NCBI GenBank assembly: GCA_017165825.1
Contig: CM029386.1
Coordinates: 11,182,780 to 11,246,779, forward strand
DNA: 64,000 nt
From: Hepsetus odoe
Taxonomy: Eukaryota > Chordata > Actinopteri > Characiformes > Hepsetidae
Direction of reading: 5' to 3'
Shown here: piece by piece, positions 35,287-47,895 of the stretch
How the letters are laid out: every line of letters starts with the position of its first letter
Position numbering within the stretch: the stretch's first letter is position 1
The notes under the pieces: model-generated
What the model saw: only the letters and a program-made list of their open reading frames with translations
What the model was told of the DNA's origin: nothing
Database searches by the model: none
Program-made: the position numbers and the translations under genes

Positions 35287-36744
35287 CCCAACACATTGTA
35301 TGCGTTTTCAAGATTAACTGCTCTGAAAATGTATTTTTCTTGCACTGTGGAAGTCATTTTATGCCGCCATGAAGTCCATAACTGTTACGTATACGGTTTA
35401 TCTTCCTTGCTTTCTATTGGGGCGACATTTCTGCGATTTACAACACTGTGCTATTGGCTAGACACAATCTTAATGAAATCTTGTGATCTTACAGCAAACC
35501 TCATATGTCTAATGGTGCTATTAGGTTACAGTTACAATTATAGTGCCATGGAAAAACTATTTTTCTCCCCCATGTATTTGTCATAGAAAATGCTTTCAGC
35601 TCCTCATACAAAAATATATTATAACACTTGGATAACAACCAAATGTTTTACTAGATAACTAACATCAAGTTCTACGTATGTAAAGAGGTTACTGTACCGT
35701 ACGCTGCTATTTCACAGCCATTTAACTGGTCTTCTTTTAATGTCCCTGCTTATATTAATATTTTCTTAGAAACCTCAAAATGGTCCTCTGATTGGTTAAT
35801 GCCAGTGTTGTACCAGTGGTCAGGGCAAAATATTGGCAAGTTATGTTTTACCTCCCACTCCTGCACTTCCACCCATCTAGAAAAGACTGAAGTCAGAGAC
35901 CCTCCCAGATACATCTACAGTGCATTGATTAACCTTAACACATGCCAGTAGAATTTGCCATTGAAAAAAATCTTAAACTCTGTAATGGGTTGTAATTATT
36001 TCTATTGTGTGTTGTAGGGCAGGGAAAACTGCAATACTACACACTACCAGGACTGAGAGAAGATCTGCATTATTGCTTTTCAGTGAATCTTACACCTCCA
36101 TGTGACCGCACATCTTGAGCTCATGTAAGCCTTTCTCTTCGAAATGCACCAGATGTGAAGTGCGTGGGGTCTGCAGATGGAGATAGATGTAATGGTACAG
36201 TGGGCATGCTAGAGCTTTTAGACATTGCAGATGTTCATCTCCGATTATACCCTAATGCAGTCTGTGTTTCTCCAACCTGGTCCCGTAATTCTGCCGAACA
36301 CATTTCTCCCTTCTTTAACACACTTATTTCAGTTAAAACCCTTTCCTGAGTGTAAGTGGTGTTAGAGCAAACATAATGGTTCCTAAAAAGCTATTGGTTT
36401 AGGTGGTTTAGATTTTTGGGAGTAGAAGAATCCTAATTTATGCAGAGCCTTCACATCAGAAACAATATACACACACTCGGCTCTCCAGCTGGCAGGCCAT
36501 GGCCTAAAGTCACTTTACTAGCTCAGAAAGACTCCATGTCTATTGGAAAAGGTCACTACCGGGAGACCTGCAGCTGCAGCGTGGTTTCACTTAAGTAGAT
36601 GGCCTGAGAACCTTAATGGCTGCAGTATAGCATCCCACAAACGTTGCTCAGATACCTTGTTGTGATGCACTGGAAGGTTCTTTAGGGAGCCAAAAGTAGT
36701 CTTCTGTGGGATGTGCAGAGAACTACTGACCCATTTTATTTCTC

Positions 36745-37038
36745 TGGAAAAGTGGTCAGCGTGTTTCACTTCACAGTGAGAAGGTTCTGGGTTCAATTCC
36801 TATGCAGGTCCTTTCCGGGTCCGTTCTGTATGGAGTTTATATGCTACCCCGTGTCTGTGGGTTTCCTCCAGAAGCTCTGGTTTTCTCCCACAGTCCAAAG
36901 ATAGGAGTTTGTCCTGCAATGGACTGCCGACCTGTCCAGGGAATTTTCCCAAATTTCGCCCCAGGACAGCCTCTAGCACCGCCCATAACACTAATCGGGA
37001 CAAGCGGCTAAGAAAATAAGTCAGTGAGAGAGTGAGTG
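36745..37038 (+). mobile_element. SINE B, near full length
   Basis: CACAGTGAGAAGGTTCTGGG, GTGGGTTTCCTCCAGAAGC, TTTTCTCCCACAGTCCAAAG, CCTGCAATGGACTGCCGACC and AGCGGCTAAGAAAATAAG tail. Confidence 0.78.
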
Positions 37039-37587
37039 TACTCGACTCTTAGAAGGCGTCTTGCAGTACAATTGAGGCAATAATATGCTGCTTTAAAGTT
37101 CTGTAAAAATGCACTGTAAAATGAATGATTAAATGATCAGAGTTATAAGTTACTAGAGACTAAAAATTTCACCTTGTGGCAATCAAGGAACTTAAATCAA
37201 TCCTGAATATCCTGAAGAAAGTTTAATCTTATGCGCAGAGAGCTTAAGTGAGGGAATTCATCATATCGGGACAAGTGTAAGATTTATTGCCTGTATTTAA
37301 GACTTTTTCTACTTGCTATAATTTTTCATGGGTCCCAGCTGTGTGGAAGTTGTCGCCACAAGGCACGCTAGCAATGGGGAAGCTGTAATTTGCAAAGTAT
37401 GCTGGTTGGGTAGCGTCGTTCAACTCAAATATATCAAAATAAGCCTGAAGTTAGTTTGCTGGCTCAATAAATTAGATTTGTAATAAACTCCTTATTGGCT
37501 TCAGCAGAGCTTTCTTTACTAATGTAGAAGTACAGATACTGGTGTAAAAACGACTCTTCCACTTCCACTCTTCCCCTTTTTTTTTAC

Positions 37588-38575
37588 AGTCGTGGCCAAG
37601 TATTGGTTTTCAAAAAGTTAGCTGCTTCATCTTTTTGTCAGATGGTAACTGAAGTATAATTACAAGCATTTCATAAGTTTCAAAGGCTTTTATTAACAAT
37701 TATATTAAGTTTATGCAAAGAGTCAATAGCTGCGAGGCCCTTGATTTTCAATTCACTCAGGCATGCTGTCATTTCACATCTTGGCCAAATCCTGATCGAT
37801 GGAGCCCATTCTTGCGTAATCAATGCTTGGAATTTGTCGGAATGTGAGGGTTTTGTTTGTCCACCCGCCTCTTGAGGATTGACAACAAGTTCTCAGTGGG
37901 ATTAAGGTCTGGGGATTTTCCTGGCCATGAACCTGAAATTTCGATGTATTGTTCTCCAAGCCACTTCATCATGCTGGACCAAACCAAGCTGTTCTTGGAT
38001 GGTTGGGAGAAGTTCCTCTCAGAGGATGTTCTGGTGCCATTCTTAATTCATGGCTGTGTTTTAGAAAGAATTGTGAGTGAGCCCAGTTCCTTGGCTGAGA
38101 ATCAACTCCACACATGAATTGTTTCAGGAAGCGTTACTGTTGGCATGAAACAGGAGTGATGGTAGCGTTCACCTTTTCTTCTCCAGACAATCTTTTTTCA
38201 GGATGCCCCAAGCAATCGGTAAGGTGATTCATCAGAGAAAAGGACTTTACCCCAGTCTTCAGCAAGAAGAAGTGGTTTCTTTGCTGCCCTTCTTGACACC
38301 AGGCCATCCTCCAAAAGTCTTCACCTCACTGTATGTGCAGTATCACACCTGCCTTCTGCCATTCCTGAGCAAGCCCTGAACTTGTGGTGCCCCAATCCCA
38401 CAGCTGAATTAACTTTAGGAGACGGTTCTGGCACTTGTTGGACTTTCTTGGGTGCCCTGAAGCCTCTTCACAACAATTTAACCTCTCTTCTTGAAGCTTG
38501 ATGATCTGATAAATGGTTGATTTAAGGTGCAATCTTACTAGCAGCAATATTCTTTCTTGTGGAAAGAAAGCTGCC
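37588..38575 (-). mobile_element. Decayed Tc1-like transposon, truncated
   Basis: The left edge ACAGTCGTGGCCAAGTATT matches the terminus of a widespread fish Tc1 family. On the minus strand, remnants of the C-terminal RGGWTNKTLTF region and the N-terminal helix-turn-helix (KSTIYQIIK, GHPRKSNKCQNR) are seen, broken by frameshifts. The opposite terminus is missing where a SINE begins at 38585. Confidence 0.85.
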
Positions 38576-38584
38576 TTTCTTGAA

Positions 38585-38692
38585 GGGGCAGCGGTGGCCT
38601 AGTGGTTAGGGCGTTAGCTGCATGATTGGAGGATCGGGGGTTCAAACCCCTTCCCAATAGGTTGCCCTGAGGTACCCTTGAGCACCCTTGTA
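38585..38692 (+). mobile_element. SINE A, 5' part only
   Basis: GGCAGCGGTGGCCTAGTGG, GGGGGTTCAAACCCC and GAGGTACCCTTGAGCA, then it stops at the element beginning near 38700. It adjoins the broken Tc1 copy on its left. Confidence 0.8.
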
Positions 38693-38699
38693 TATATAT

Positions 38700-39256
38700 A
38701 CACACAGTACTGTGCAAACGTTTTAGGCAGGTGTGGAAAAATGCTGTAAACAAAGAATGCTTTCAGAAATGGAAGTGTTATTCATTTATTTTCATCAATC
38801 AACAAAATGCAGTGAATGAACAAAAGAGAAATCTATATCAAATCAATATTTGGTGTGACCACCCTTTGCCTTCAAAACCGCATCAATTCTTCTAGGAACA
38901 CTTGCACACAGTTTTTGAAGGAACTCGGCTGGTCGGTTGTTCCAAACATGACTGTGTTTCAACCTCCGTGTGACATTAATGATGATCAGCACCTGTTTGG
39001 TAAAACTGGTTGATCATACACAGACGATAATCCTACAGAATCCCTGACTTTGTGCAAGTGTACCTAGAAGAACTGATGCTGGTTTGAAGGCAAAAGGTAG
39101 TAACACCAAATACTGATTTGATATAGATTTATCTTTTGTTCGCTCATTTTGCATTTTGGAAATCAATAAAAATAAACAATCATTATATTTCTGAAAGCAT
39201 TCTTTGTTTGCAGCATTTAAACAAAGAATGCCTAAACCTGCCTAAAACTGTGTGTG
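38700..39256. mobile_element. Non-autonomous Tc1/mariner-type element with long inverted repeats, copy 2
   Basis: Same family as 2565-3082: CAGTACTGTGCAAACGTTTT and TGTAAACAAAGAATGCTTTC at left, mirrored by GAAAGCATTCTTTG and CCTAAAACTGTGTG at right, with CTTCTAGGAACACTTGCACA and GTGTACCTAGAAGAAC arms inside. Most of the interior is lost. Confidence 0.8.
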
Positions 39257-40665
39257 TATATATATATATATATAATTCAAAATCTGCTAAACCAACTTAA
39301 AATAAACCTAACTGAAAATAAATCTACTGATAAAAATAAATAATAATGGAAATGAACTTTACTGCTTCATTTTCATCCATCTCTTTACTAGATCTCCCAT
39401 CACATACTCACATTCATTACACCTTCTCTTTGCCTTTTGAATCATCCTTTATTCTATTTTAGTCTTTAAAGTAATTTACAACCTTTACACCATTTACATC
39501 TTATGTTTGATGTGCGTGATCTGTCCATTTGTAGGTTTGTTTCTGTTTAGGTTGAATTTGGGCTTGAAGTTGGGGGAAAAAAAAAGCATGCAGTGATGCA
39601 AGTTAAAAAGAATGGATGATTGCCCTCAAATCTGTTAATACTAAATTGAGTCACTTCTTAAAAAAAAAGTAAAGTAGAAAGTCCAGATAATTGCTTACAG
39701 TGTTAGTGTATGGAGCACAAGTGCAGTCATCAGCATTATAATGATCATTTAAATAACAAATTCCTGAAAATTCAAGGTAAGTACAATAAAAAAAGAAACT
39801 ACTGCTTTACATTCCACTCAGGCACTAATGAAGAACCATGGCTGAAACGTTACATCTGGGTATCGGATTGCCACAAATTACACTCGTCTTTCCAGTGTTT
39901 GAAATACCTGTAGCTGGGATTGTGAGATAGCAGATATTGAGGTTGGGCTTGCTCTCGGTGGGTGGGTGGGTGGATGGGTGTTATAGTTGGTAAGCAATTA
40001 ACTTGTTAAAAGCAGGTGTGTCCAATTTTTACTATGAAGATATAAAAAGTGAAGCAGCTTTCATATGAAGTAGTAGTTTTTTGCTTGTTTGAAATGGAAA
40101 CCTGAAGCCATAATGCTCTTTTGTGCAAAAGACTAATCTCAGATCTAGGGATAGACAGTATTACCAACATTCTCCACATGTCGCATTTTCCATGTGTCGC
40201 ATGACGTCTATTAGATTCTCTGCAAAAGTTACAATTTCACATAAGTTTGCACTTGGGTGATGTGCAGTCCCATCAGCAGCCATCCCATCTTCATTTCTAA
40301 ACAAGCTTTCAGTCCATTCTGCTGCAGTGAAGCTCATAATGAGCCAAATGGACAGAGAGTTAGGTGCTTATTCAATCGCAGAGCTCTAGCAGAGCATAAC
40401 GAGGCACTTACTGAAGAAACTGGAGCTGGCCAGCTTCACCCCACGGTATCAGATAGCAGAGAAATTTCAGAGCAGCCACACATCTGGGACTCCGATAAAC
40501 CGATTTGTCCCGCCTACCTTCATATCGGTTTCCCTTGATTCAATTTCAAATTAGCAAGAACCATCATCTGCACAATGTATCTGTAGCTCTTCATTTTTTC
40601 ATCCACTGTCATTCAGGGGTTCTCACTATCTTCCCTCTTTCACTGCGTCCTCCTTTACACCTTAG

Positions 40666-40765
40666 CTACCTTGGATTTCTGTGCTATGGACTCAAGGGCC
40701 ATTGCTGAGACATCCCTAACTGCAGCAGATGTGGGATGGCTGGAGGAGCCTGTAGAGATGGAAGA
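40666..40765 (+). CDS. Exon-like segment, unassigned
   Basis: A long pyrimidine tract ending in CTTAG (40661-40665) and a donor GTGAGT (40766) bound a 100-nt segment open in one frame. An ATG at 40686 opens MDSRAIAETSLTAADVGW, then an acidic LEEPVEMEE. It ends two bases into a codon. I do not recognise the peptide. It could be an internal or first exon of the gene to the right (FRMPD4 expected by synteny), or chance. Confidence 0.22.
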
Positions 40766-41569
40766 GTGAGTGTTTCCCAGTTGCCTTTTTTAAAATGTAT
40801 TTTTTCCTATTTCTTAGCTAATCACCTGGTTCTTCTCGAGCTCAATCAGCTTAAAAACACCTGACTGTGGAGTGCAGATGGCTTACTGAAATGAAGAAAA
40901 GAGAAGGATAAAGATATAATACGCAGTCACAGTGGCTAATTCCAGAATGGTCTTTTGCATATTTGATTTTCCAACTTTTTTATTCAACGGCTGTTGTCAC
41001 TGAATTGTTTTATTGATCTGCAAGGTTTGCAAGTTTTGCAAAGACCCACTACATTTCTACAAGTCTTCTGCCTCAACTTTTAGTGTGGTTGACTCCACAG
41101 AGCACAGCCCAGCCATACTTCAGTCCCTGTTTTGTGAATTTTGCTTTCTTTCTCAAGAGAATCCTCACTGGTGCGATAGTTAGCACTCACACAGCTTTGT
41201 AAACCTTTTCCTGGCTTTGTTCAATGCTTTCCGAAAGCTGCTGCAACACAGCAGGACTGCCCAAAATTGTTGTCATTTAGTGGTGCTTCACTAGCAATAG
41301 TTGTTGTTATGACCATAAGTGTACCTCCCTCAAATTCTTCAGCAGAGCCTTACTGGAGGGGGGGGGTCCAAAGCAAGTTTCGGAGGTCTATTCATGTCCT
41401 CTAATACAACCCTCGGGCTCTCAGTCCTCCTCAAATTAAAGCATGAAATATTTAACATAACCTGATTGGACCAAATCAGGTTTATCCAGGTTTGCATTGG
41501 TTTGGATACCATTTCTAAAATATTTAATTCTGAGTCGAGTTAAACTCCCTTGGAGTTTACAAAGTATGC

Positions 41570-41642
41570 ATGCATATATATATATATATATATATATATT
41601 ATGTATGTATGTATATGTGTATATATATATATATGTATATGT
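41570..41642. repeat. (TA)n/(TATG)n microsatellite
   Basis: TA run, then ATGTATGTATGTATATG, then another TA run. Confidence 0.93.
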
Positions 41643-42877
41643 AACAAATGTGGTGCGCAGGTTCATTTTGGGAGAGTCTGTGTTCCTTCCTGAGTTATAT
41701 TAGTAGAATTAGACCACAGAAGAAGATTAAAATGTGCAGCAAAGTGTTACCCCAGGATCATGATTTGGAACAACTGCACTGTTTCTATACACTGACTAAA
41801 ATGTATCAGCTGAGGTGCATTACAGCTAAACCAAAATACAAACTCAACTCAATTAATTATTTAAACACATAATTAGTTATTTTCCTGGTTAATTACCTCT
41901 TCACTGTAACAGAAAGGCTGCTTTAAATGTTAAATTAAATCCCCTTTTTAATAAACATATCTATACAGCACCAAAATAATTTCTGCTGCCATAACAAGTA
42001 AAATAAGCATTTTTGTTATTATGTAGATCATTTTTTGTTAAGATTACATGTGAGCATAATTAATTGCCTAATTCTCCTAAACCAAGACTACCATTTCTCT
42101 GTATATCAGGGCTTTTCTTGACCAGCTAATTCAAGTCATCAGCTAATGAGAAAAGGTCTTTTCCGGGGTTGTACTGGGTGTTAGAGCAACAAAATATAAA
42201 ATTATGCTGGGCAGAACTCCAGGGTCAGGATGGGAAACCGCCAAACTAGAGAATTTACAATTTACATTGAAACTCTTGTGTGGGCCAGTGCTTCTATTGA
42301 GCCAAACACCAAAAAGTATCCTTTCTGTTATAGTGGTGATTAAGCAAAAATAACCACATCACGTCAGCAATTGGATGGTCATGACTTCTCATGCCAGCAG
42401 AACAAATGTTGTTTTTACCACCATATAAAATAATATTCCATACATCTATTAGGGTTCTAAAGATTTATATTTATACAACCCCATATCACCTTTTCTTTAT
42501 TGTCTCAAGATCCATAAAGAATCACTTTTCAAGTGCACTCCATGTTCTCTCACTTAGCACAAGGATTGATAGCAGGAACAGGGGAAGGTGAATGCCTCCT
42601 TAAGAACGGGTCGGGTGCATGCGTGCGTAGAGCACATTGGCCATTAAAGAAGACTCTGAGCTCTCTGATTTAACCTAACAAAGCCATTAGCTCTTAATGT
42701 AAAAGGAGGAGAACTAAAGAAGGAGCAGAGAGAAAATCAATGCATTTGCTTTGAACTTTGATTGGACTAGGAGGATGGAAACCTCCTGAAAAGCTTCTTA
42801 CTAGGCGCTTCTAGTCCAAATGTTTATTCATTTGATTTGGCCCTCTTTGCTTTTGCCTGTCTCTGGCACTCCCTCTG

Positions 42878-42895
42878 CTTCTCTCTCTCACTCTC

Positions 42896-42930
<35 letters not shown>
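42878..42930. repeat. (CT)n microsatellite
   Basis: CTCTCACTCTCTCACT then a pure CT run. Confidence 0.95.
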
Positions 42931-42931
<1 letters not shown>

Positions 42932-43834
42932 GGTTTGAGAGCACAATTTATCGCAGCCAGTGCATTCATCTAAGCCACACTAGTTCAATTAAGCCTATCT
43001 CTAATTCACCGCTATGTGAATGTACTGAAACGTGCCGGGAAGTCATTGCTAATGTATCACTCTCTCGCTGACACTTTATATTGTAGAAATGGACTAAGGC
43101 ACTGGATGTCATTGTTCAGCAGAGTGAAAGGAGCCTTGTTATTTTTACTCTTCCTATTCTTTCATTGAGGTGGGGTGTAACAAAAATGTTTTCTTAGAAA
43201 TGTTACTTACACCTACTTTGTCTTAGTACTTAGTTGTCCACTTTATCAGAAACATCTATTTTATTTTGCTAGCAGGGATACTCTACTGCCTTCACGTTCC
43301 TTCCAGATGCTCAGAAACATGTTACACAATGCAAAACCCTTATCCTCTTCCATTTACTCCTCTGTGTGCTTGTCTTTCCCTTATCACATATAATTGAAGT
43401 CTGCTCTCCTTCATCTACTACAGCGAGCTGTATTATTCCCATCACAAATCAGCCGAACAATAAAGCTAACGATAGGGATTTATTACGAGAAGATCTGAGT
43501 CTAGCATTGATAAACATGCGGAGACAAAAGGTGGGAGGGCAGGAAGTTCAAAGAGCAGTTAATCTCCGTGAGGCAGAGGGTTCTTGACTCAGAAACATGT
43601 TCTAGCAGTGTATTTAACATATAAGGAGGTTAAAACACTGGAGAGTGAAAAGAAACGTGATTGCCCCATCTGGACTATGGCGTCCCGGCTCAGGCACAAG
43701 TGAAGAACCTTGCCTGATGCCAGATGTGTAGATGAGCTGAAAACATGCTTATGATGACATGAAGACACTATGGTGTGCTGGCACGTGGACAGAAAGATGA
43801 GTAGTGTGACATGGTAAAATAAATACATACTTAA

Positions 43835-44345
43835 AAAAGGTTGCCACAAAGGGTTCTTTTAGCATAGAACCCAGTTTTGTTTTTTGTTTTTTTTTTTATA
43901 CCCAGTCTTTGGGCCCCACCAATGCTTGGACATTCTCAATCCCAGTTACAAACACACTAGGTTTAAAGCAAAAACTCTGTGTAGTGGTGGGCCCAACGAC
44001 GGATTGAGACACTCCATAGAATCCTTTTAGCCTCCTGAAAAGACAAAGTGTGTGTGTGAGTGTGAGAGAGAGAGAGAGATGTGTGAGTATGAATAACCTT
44101 TCAAACATCACAGAAGAATCCTTTTAGTTCCCTGAAAAGACATAAAGTGTGTGTGTATGTGAGTATGAATAACCTTTCAAAGGTATAAAGAACATTCCCA
44201 TAATGTAGTGTTTTTTTACCACTCAAAGTGTTCTGGAAAGAAAATGTGCTTTATGGAGGTTCTCAAACATCTCCTTTACAACAACTTTTCTTTGAAAACC
44301 CACACATTACATGGTACTATGGGGAACCAAAAAATGGTTATGTTA
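43835..44345. repeat. Second copy of the GGTTCTTTA-type repeat with internal duplication
   Basis: AAGGGTTCTTTTAGCATAGA, then ATCCTTTTAGCCTCCTGAAA and again ATCCTTTTAGTTCCCTGAAA, each followed by AAGTGTGTGTG and GAATAACCTTTCAAA: an internal duplication of about 100 bp. Confidence 0.5.
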
Positions 44346-44362
44346 TGGTTCTTCTTCTTCAA

Positions 44363-44605
44363 TGGCATGGTGGGGCAGCGCTGTTGCTTCTCAGCAGCAA
44401 GGCCATCGGTCCGATCCCTGGGTGGGGCGCCGGTTTTCCTCCCACAATCCAAAGACATGCACATCAGGTGAATTGGAGAAACTAATTTGGTGTGAGTGTG
44501 CTTGTCTGTGTTTCTTCCCTGTGAAAGACTGGCGATCTTGCATAGGTGTTTCTCCACCTTTTGCCATTTGTGTTCCGAGATTGGCTGAATAAGTGAATTA
44601 ATGAA
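44363..44605 (+). mobile_element. SINE B, internally shortened
   Basis: GGCATGGTGGGGCAGCGCTG head, GGTCCGATCCCTGG B box, CCTCCCACAATCCAAAGACA, CAGGTGAATTGGAGAAACTA, GACTGGCGATC and GGCTGAATAAGTGAATTAAT tail. Confidence 0.72.
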
Positions 44606-45837
44606 TAGTTGACCATTTCTTGGACGCTGACTAAGATTTAGAATGAGCTGTTTTTAATGGAAGCACTTCACTTCAGATGTGCATATGTTAAAGTAGGTTC
44701 TCATACTCAAACACTCCACCACCCCACAGGTATAAAACACAGCTAACACGGTATCCCACGGTGTAGTTTCAGGCTACATTTGTTAACTGGATGGATCCTA
44801 TTTATTCCTTTGTTCCGTCTAAAACCTGATCCTGCCTATTTAGTATCAGATCATAGCCATCAGAGTTACAGTATATGAGCAACGTAATATAGCTTTATGA
44901 TTAAAAAAAAAAAATCTTCCTGGAACTGTGGTTTTTGTTTTAGATGCCCATCCGAAATGAGACTTGTGGATGATGGATAATTGTTTGGGTGTTACAGGTT
45001 ATTAGAACAGCAAATATTTCTGCAAAATGGAGCTATTATGATAGGAGGCGTTGTCATAGCTGATATCTGTGACTAGTTCCTCGTATATATTCCAAAGATT
45101 AGATCTTAAACTGCATGACAGGTAGTCTAGAGCTACATTTTACAAATAATTCCTATAATGACTTTCATTCTCATAGCTTTTAATAGGGATCTTAATCAGA
45201 GCTCTTTTCTGACATTTATACACCATGATCCTCTTTGACCAAAGTGTATTACACCCTGACCTTTCCACCCTTTCCTCATTATTAACCTGTGCCTGTCTTC
45301 TTTGCCCTTCAAATGCATTGAATGAGCACACACACACCCACACGTGTTGTCTTGCACCAAACACACAATCCTTGATCTTTTACAAAGCTCTTGAGACTTT
45401 TTAATCCTGTCACATGGTTTACTGATTTATATCTCAAGCTGTACATGTATCAGAATGACAACGGTATACATATCAGAGTCCTCTTTTCATTTATTTCCAT
45501 GGCCAATGAGCACCTTTTCTAGCATTCAGTCACTGTGCTTAAGAAATCCACTATATTAAAGTAATGGTCCTGCCAAAAATATAACCTGCTTAATTGCAGT
45601 GGACATTATTGCATAGACTTGGACCCCAAGCGAGGCTTGTTTGGTGTCGGAAGTTTGCTTCCTTGCACTCTTGCTACACAGATAATGTAAATATCCAGTA
45701 CAGAGAAGCTCATATCCCACCAGGTGAGAATGCTTTTTTTATGATCATGAACCTAGACATTAGGGTTTTTACACATTTGTAAGCACACTGTGCAGTAACT
45801 TGAGATAAAAAGCACCTAGCTTGTTTCATTTACAGCA

Positions 45838-46022
45838 CTGAGCAGACACTCTTATCCAGAGCGACTTCTATGTCCTAATTACAGGGACAGTCCCCCTGGA
45901 GCAACTAGGATTTAAGGGTCTTGCTCAGGGACCCAGTGGTGGTAGTACTAGAGGTGGGATTTGAACCTGGGACCTCTTGATCCATAGGCAAGTACCCTAC
46001 CACTAGACCACCACCACCCTTT
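45838..46022. mobile_element. Dispersed fish repeat, probably SINE-derived
   Basis: GCAGACACTCTTATCCAGAG, CAGTCCCCCTGGAGCAACTA, TCTTGCTCAGGGACCCAGTG and TGGGATTTGAACCTGGGACC to TACCACTAGACCACCAC match a very common fish repeat with a tRNA-like end on the minus strand. A stub (1720-1775) may be related. Confidence 0.7.
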
Positions 46023-47652
46023 TCGATTTTGATCAAATGGCGAGACTAATCTTGAAAGGTGTACTGAATAACAAAAGTCTGATTCTGAAATTCCAACAGG
46101 ATCACCTATACATTTAGAGGATCAGCTGGTATATTTTTCTTTATTGCTTACTGGATCAAAGTGATCCTTGCATATTTACTGGTGTCTATGGAGATATACT
46201 GGTGGAGGTTTTTTTTTTAGTAGTGAAAATGGAAAGGACATTCCACCAGTTGCTGGCCAAAGGATTATTTTGTTTTTCAGAAATATTGTTCACCGTTGTA
46301 TTTTTGCTTTAAAATCAAAAAGTTGATCAAAGGAGTTTCAATGACAGAAAAGCAATAGCAGTCATTAGGCGGAAGTTACATTCACACCTGATAGATTTCC
46401 ACAATGTTCTCTGACAAATTCACTCCTCTCTTAACAATTTTCCTGCTTCTGAACATAAAAACAAGTGCAATAGTTGAGCAAGGTAGCTACCAAACTGTTT
46501 GCTGCAGTATATTAGAAGCTGGATGTCACAGCAATCAGGCTGATCCGTGACAAAAAATTCTTCTTCAAACTCAGAATCAGTCATCTGGTTGAGGTGAAAT
46601 CAGCTATTAGTAAATCCCGAAAGCGACGTCTCCTATTTCACACTTATATTTCTGCTGATGAACAACAGTTTGTTAAGAATTTGTTTGGTCCCAATGTTTT
46701 TTTTATCTGTGTAGACTTCTATCCACCTTTCGCTGTCACACCATGACTACTTTATCATCTTAATTTGTATTGGTTTAACAGTTCAATCCAGTTTGTAATG
46801 ACTAAGGTGTTGGTGAAGCTAGTTGGTGGCTATAGACCATTACTTGGACTATGTATGCTCCAGGTCACAGGTAAAGAATTAAAAGGCCTAAATCAATAAT
46901 ATCTAGGCTTTGATTGCATTTGGGGCAATTATAATTGTTGAAATTTAATTTTTGGCTGAATTGTGTGGTGTTCCTGGAGGTCAAAATATAATGTAGACCT
47001 GTCAAGTGGAAACCCAATATGATGAGTGGTTTAGGCCTTTTATACTGTAGCCCAAAAGTGCTTTTATATCACATTAAACTGGGACAGTTTTTTTTTTCTC
47101 TTTCTTCTGGATGATGAAACAAAATGAGCTATTGAGCTCATTTTTTCCACTTAACCCAGCCATAAAGTGATATCACCCACCACTTGTCACACTCCAAAAA
47201 GGTGATCATTAGCACTGTTAATGTTCTCAAGAGTTCAGGCAAACAGGCAGCTTTTAATGGAGATGTTGTTTACTCTCAAAAGCTTAGTTAAAAAATAAAC
47301 AGCTATAGCAAATGAAAAGCAAAAATATAACATCATGCTAACTAATCCCTTTTCTCTGTGTTGCTAAGATTGATTAGGTTTTCAGTTGAATGGAATTAAA
47401 TGAAAGGGTCAATTTGGGAAAAAAGAAGTTTTCACAACAATGTGAAAAAATTCTCATTTTCCTTCAAGTTTTAATTACCAGGACAGTGCCGCTATAAAAA
47501 TTCACCACTTTTTGATTCCCTTTTAATGGATTGTGGGGATGGTAATAGCTGTAATAGCTTTTCACCAGATGTCACAGGATCCATGTCTTCTAGCTCAGGT
47601 TTCTCTTCATTCACATAAAAATCTTAGCCATTTACTAAAGATTTTTGCTTGA

Positions 47653-47895
47653 GATAGCGGTGGCCTAGTGGTTAGGGAGATGGCCCCAGGAGCAGAAGGT
47701 CATGGGTTTGAATCCCAGACCAGTAGGTTGCCCTGAGGTATCCTTGAGTAAGGTACTGTCCCCACCACTGCTCCCTGTGTGCTTTCAATAAGTACCCCCT
47801 GCTGCACATGTGTGTATGGGTAAGATGCAGCGATCTAATTTCGTAGTGGCTCGCTGTGTTTCACAATGATAAGAATGGTCTCCTTTCACTTTCCA
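47653..47895 (+). mobile_element. SINE A, near full length
   Basis: GGTGGCCTAGTGGTTAGGG, CATGGGTTTGAATCCC, CCCCCTGCTGCACATGTG and a CCTTTCACTTTCC tail. Confidence 0.82.

Larger units (their letters stand above)
34158..35310 (+). other. MSL3 3' UTR
   Basis: Follows the TAA. AT-rich, with long T runs (34242-34270 and 34835-34874). The 153-residue frame at 34168-34629 shows no family features. Probable cleavage lies after the AATAAA at 35281. Confidence 0.7.

Noticed and set aside
38585..38660. tRNA gene candidate (good A and B boxes)
   Set aside because: No cloverleaf closes after the B box and the same head recurs about a dozen times with a shared non-tRNA body, so it is a SINE.
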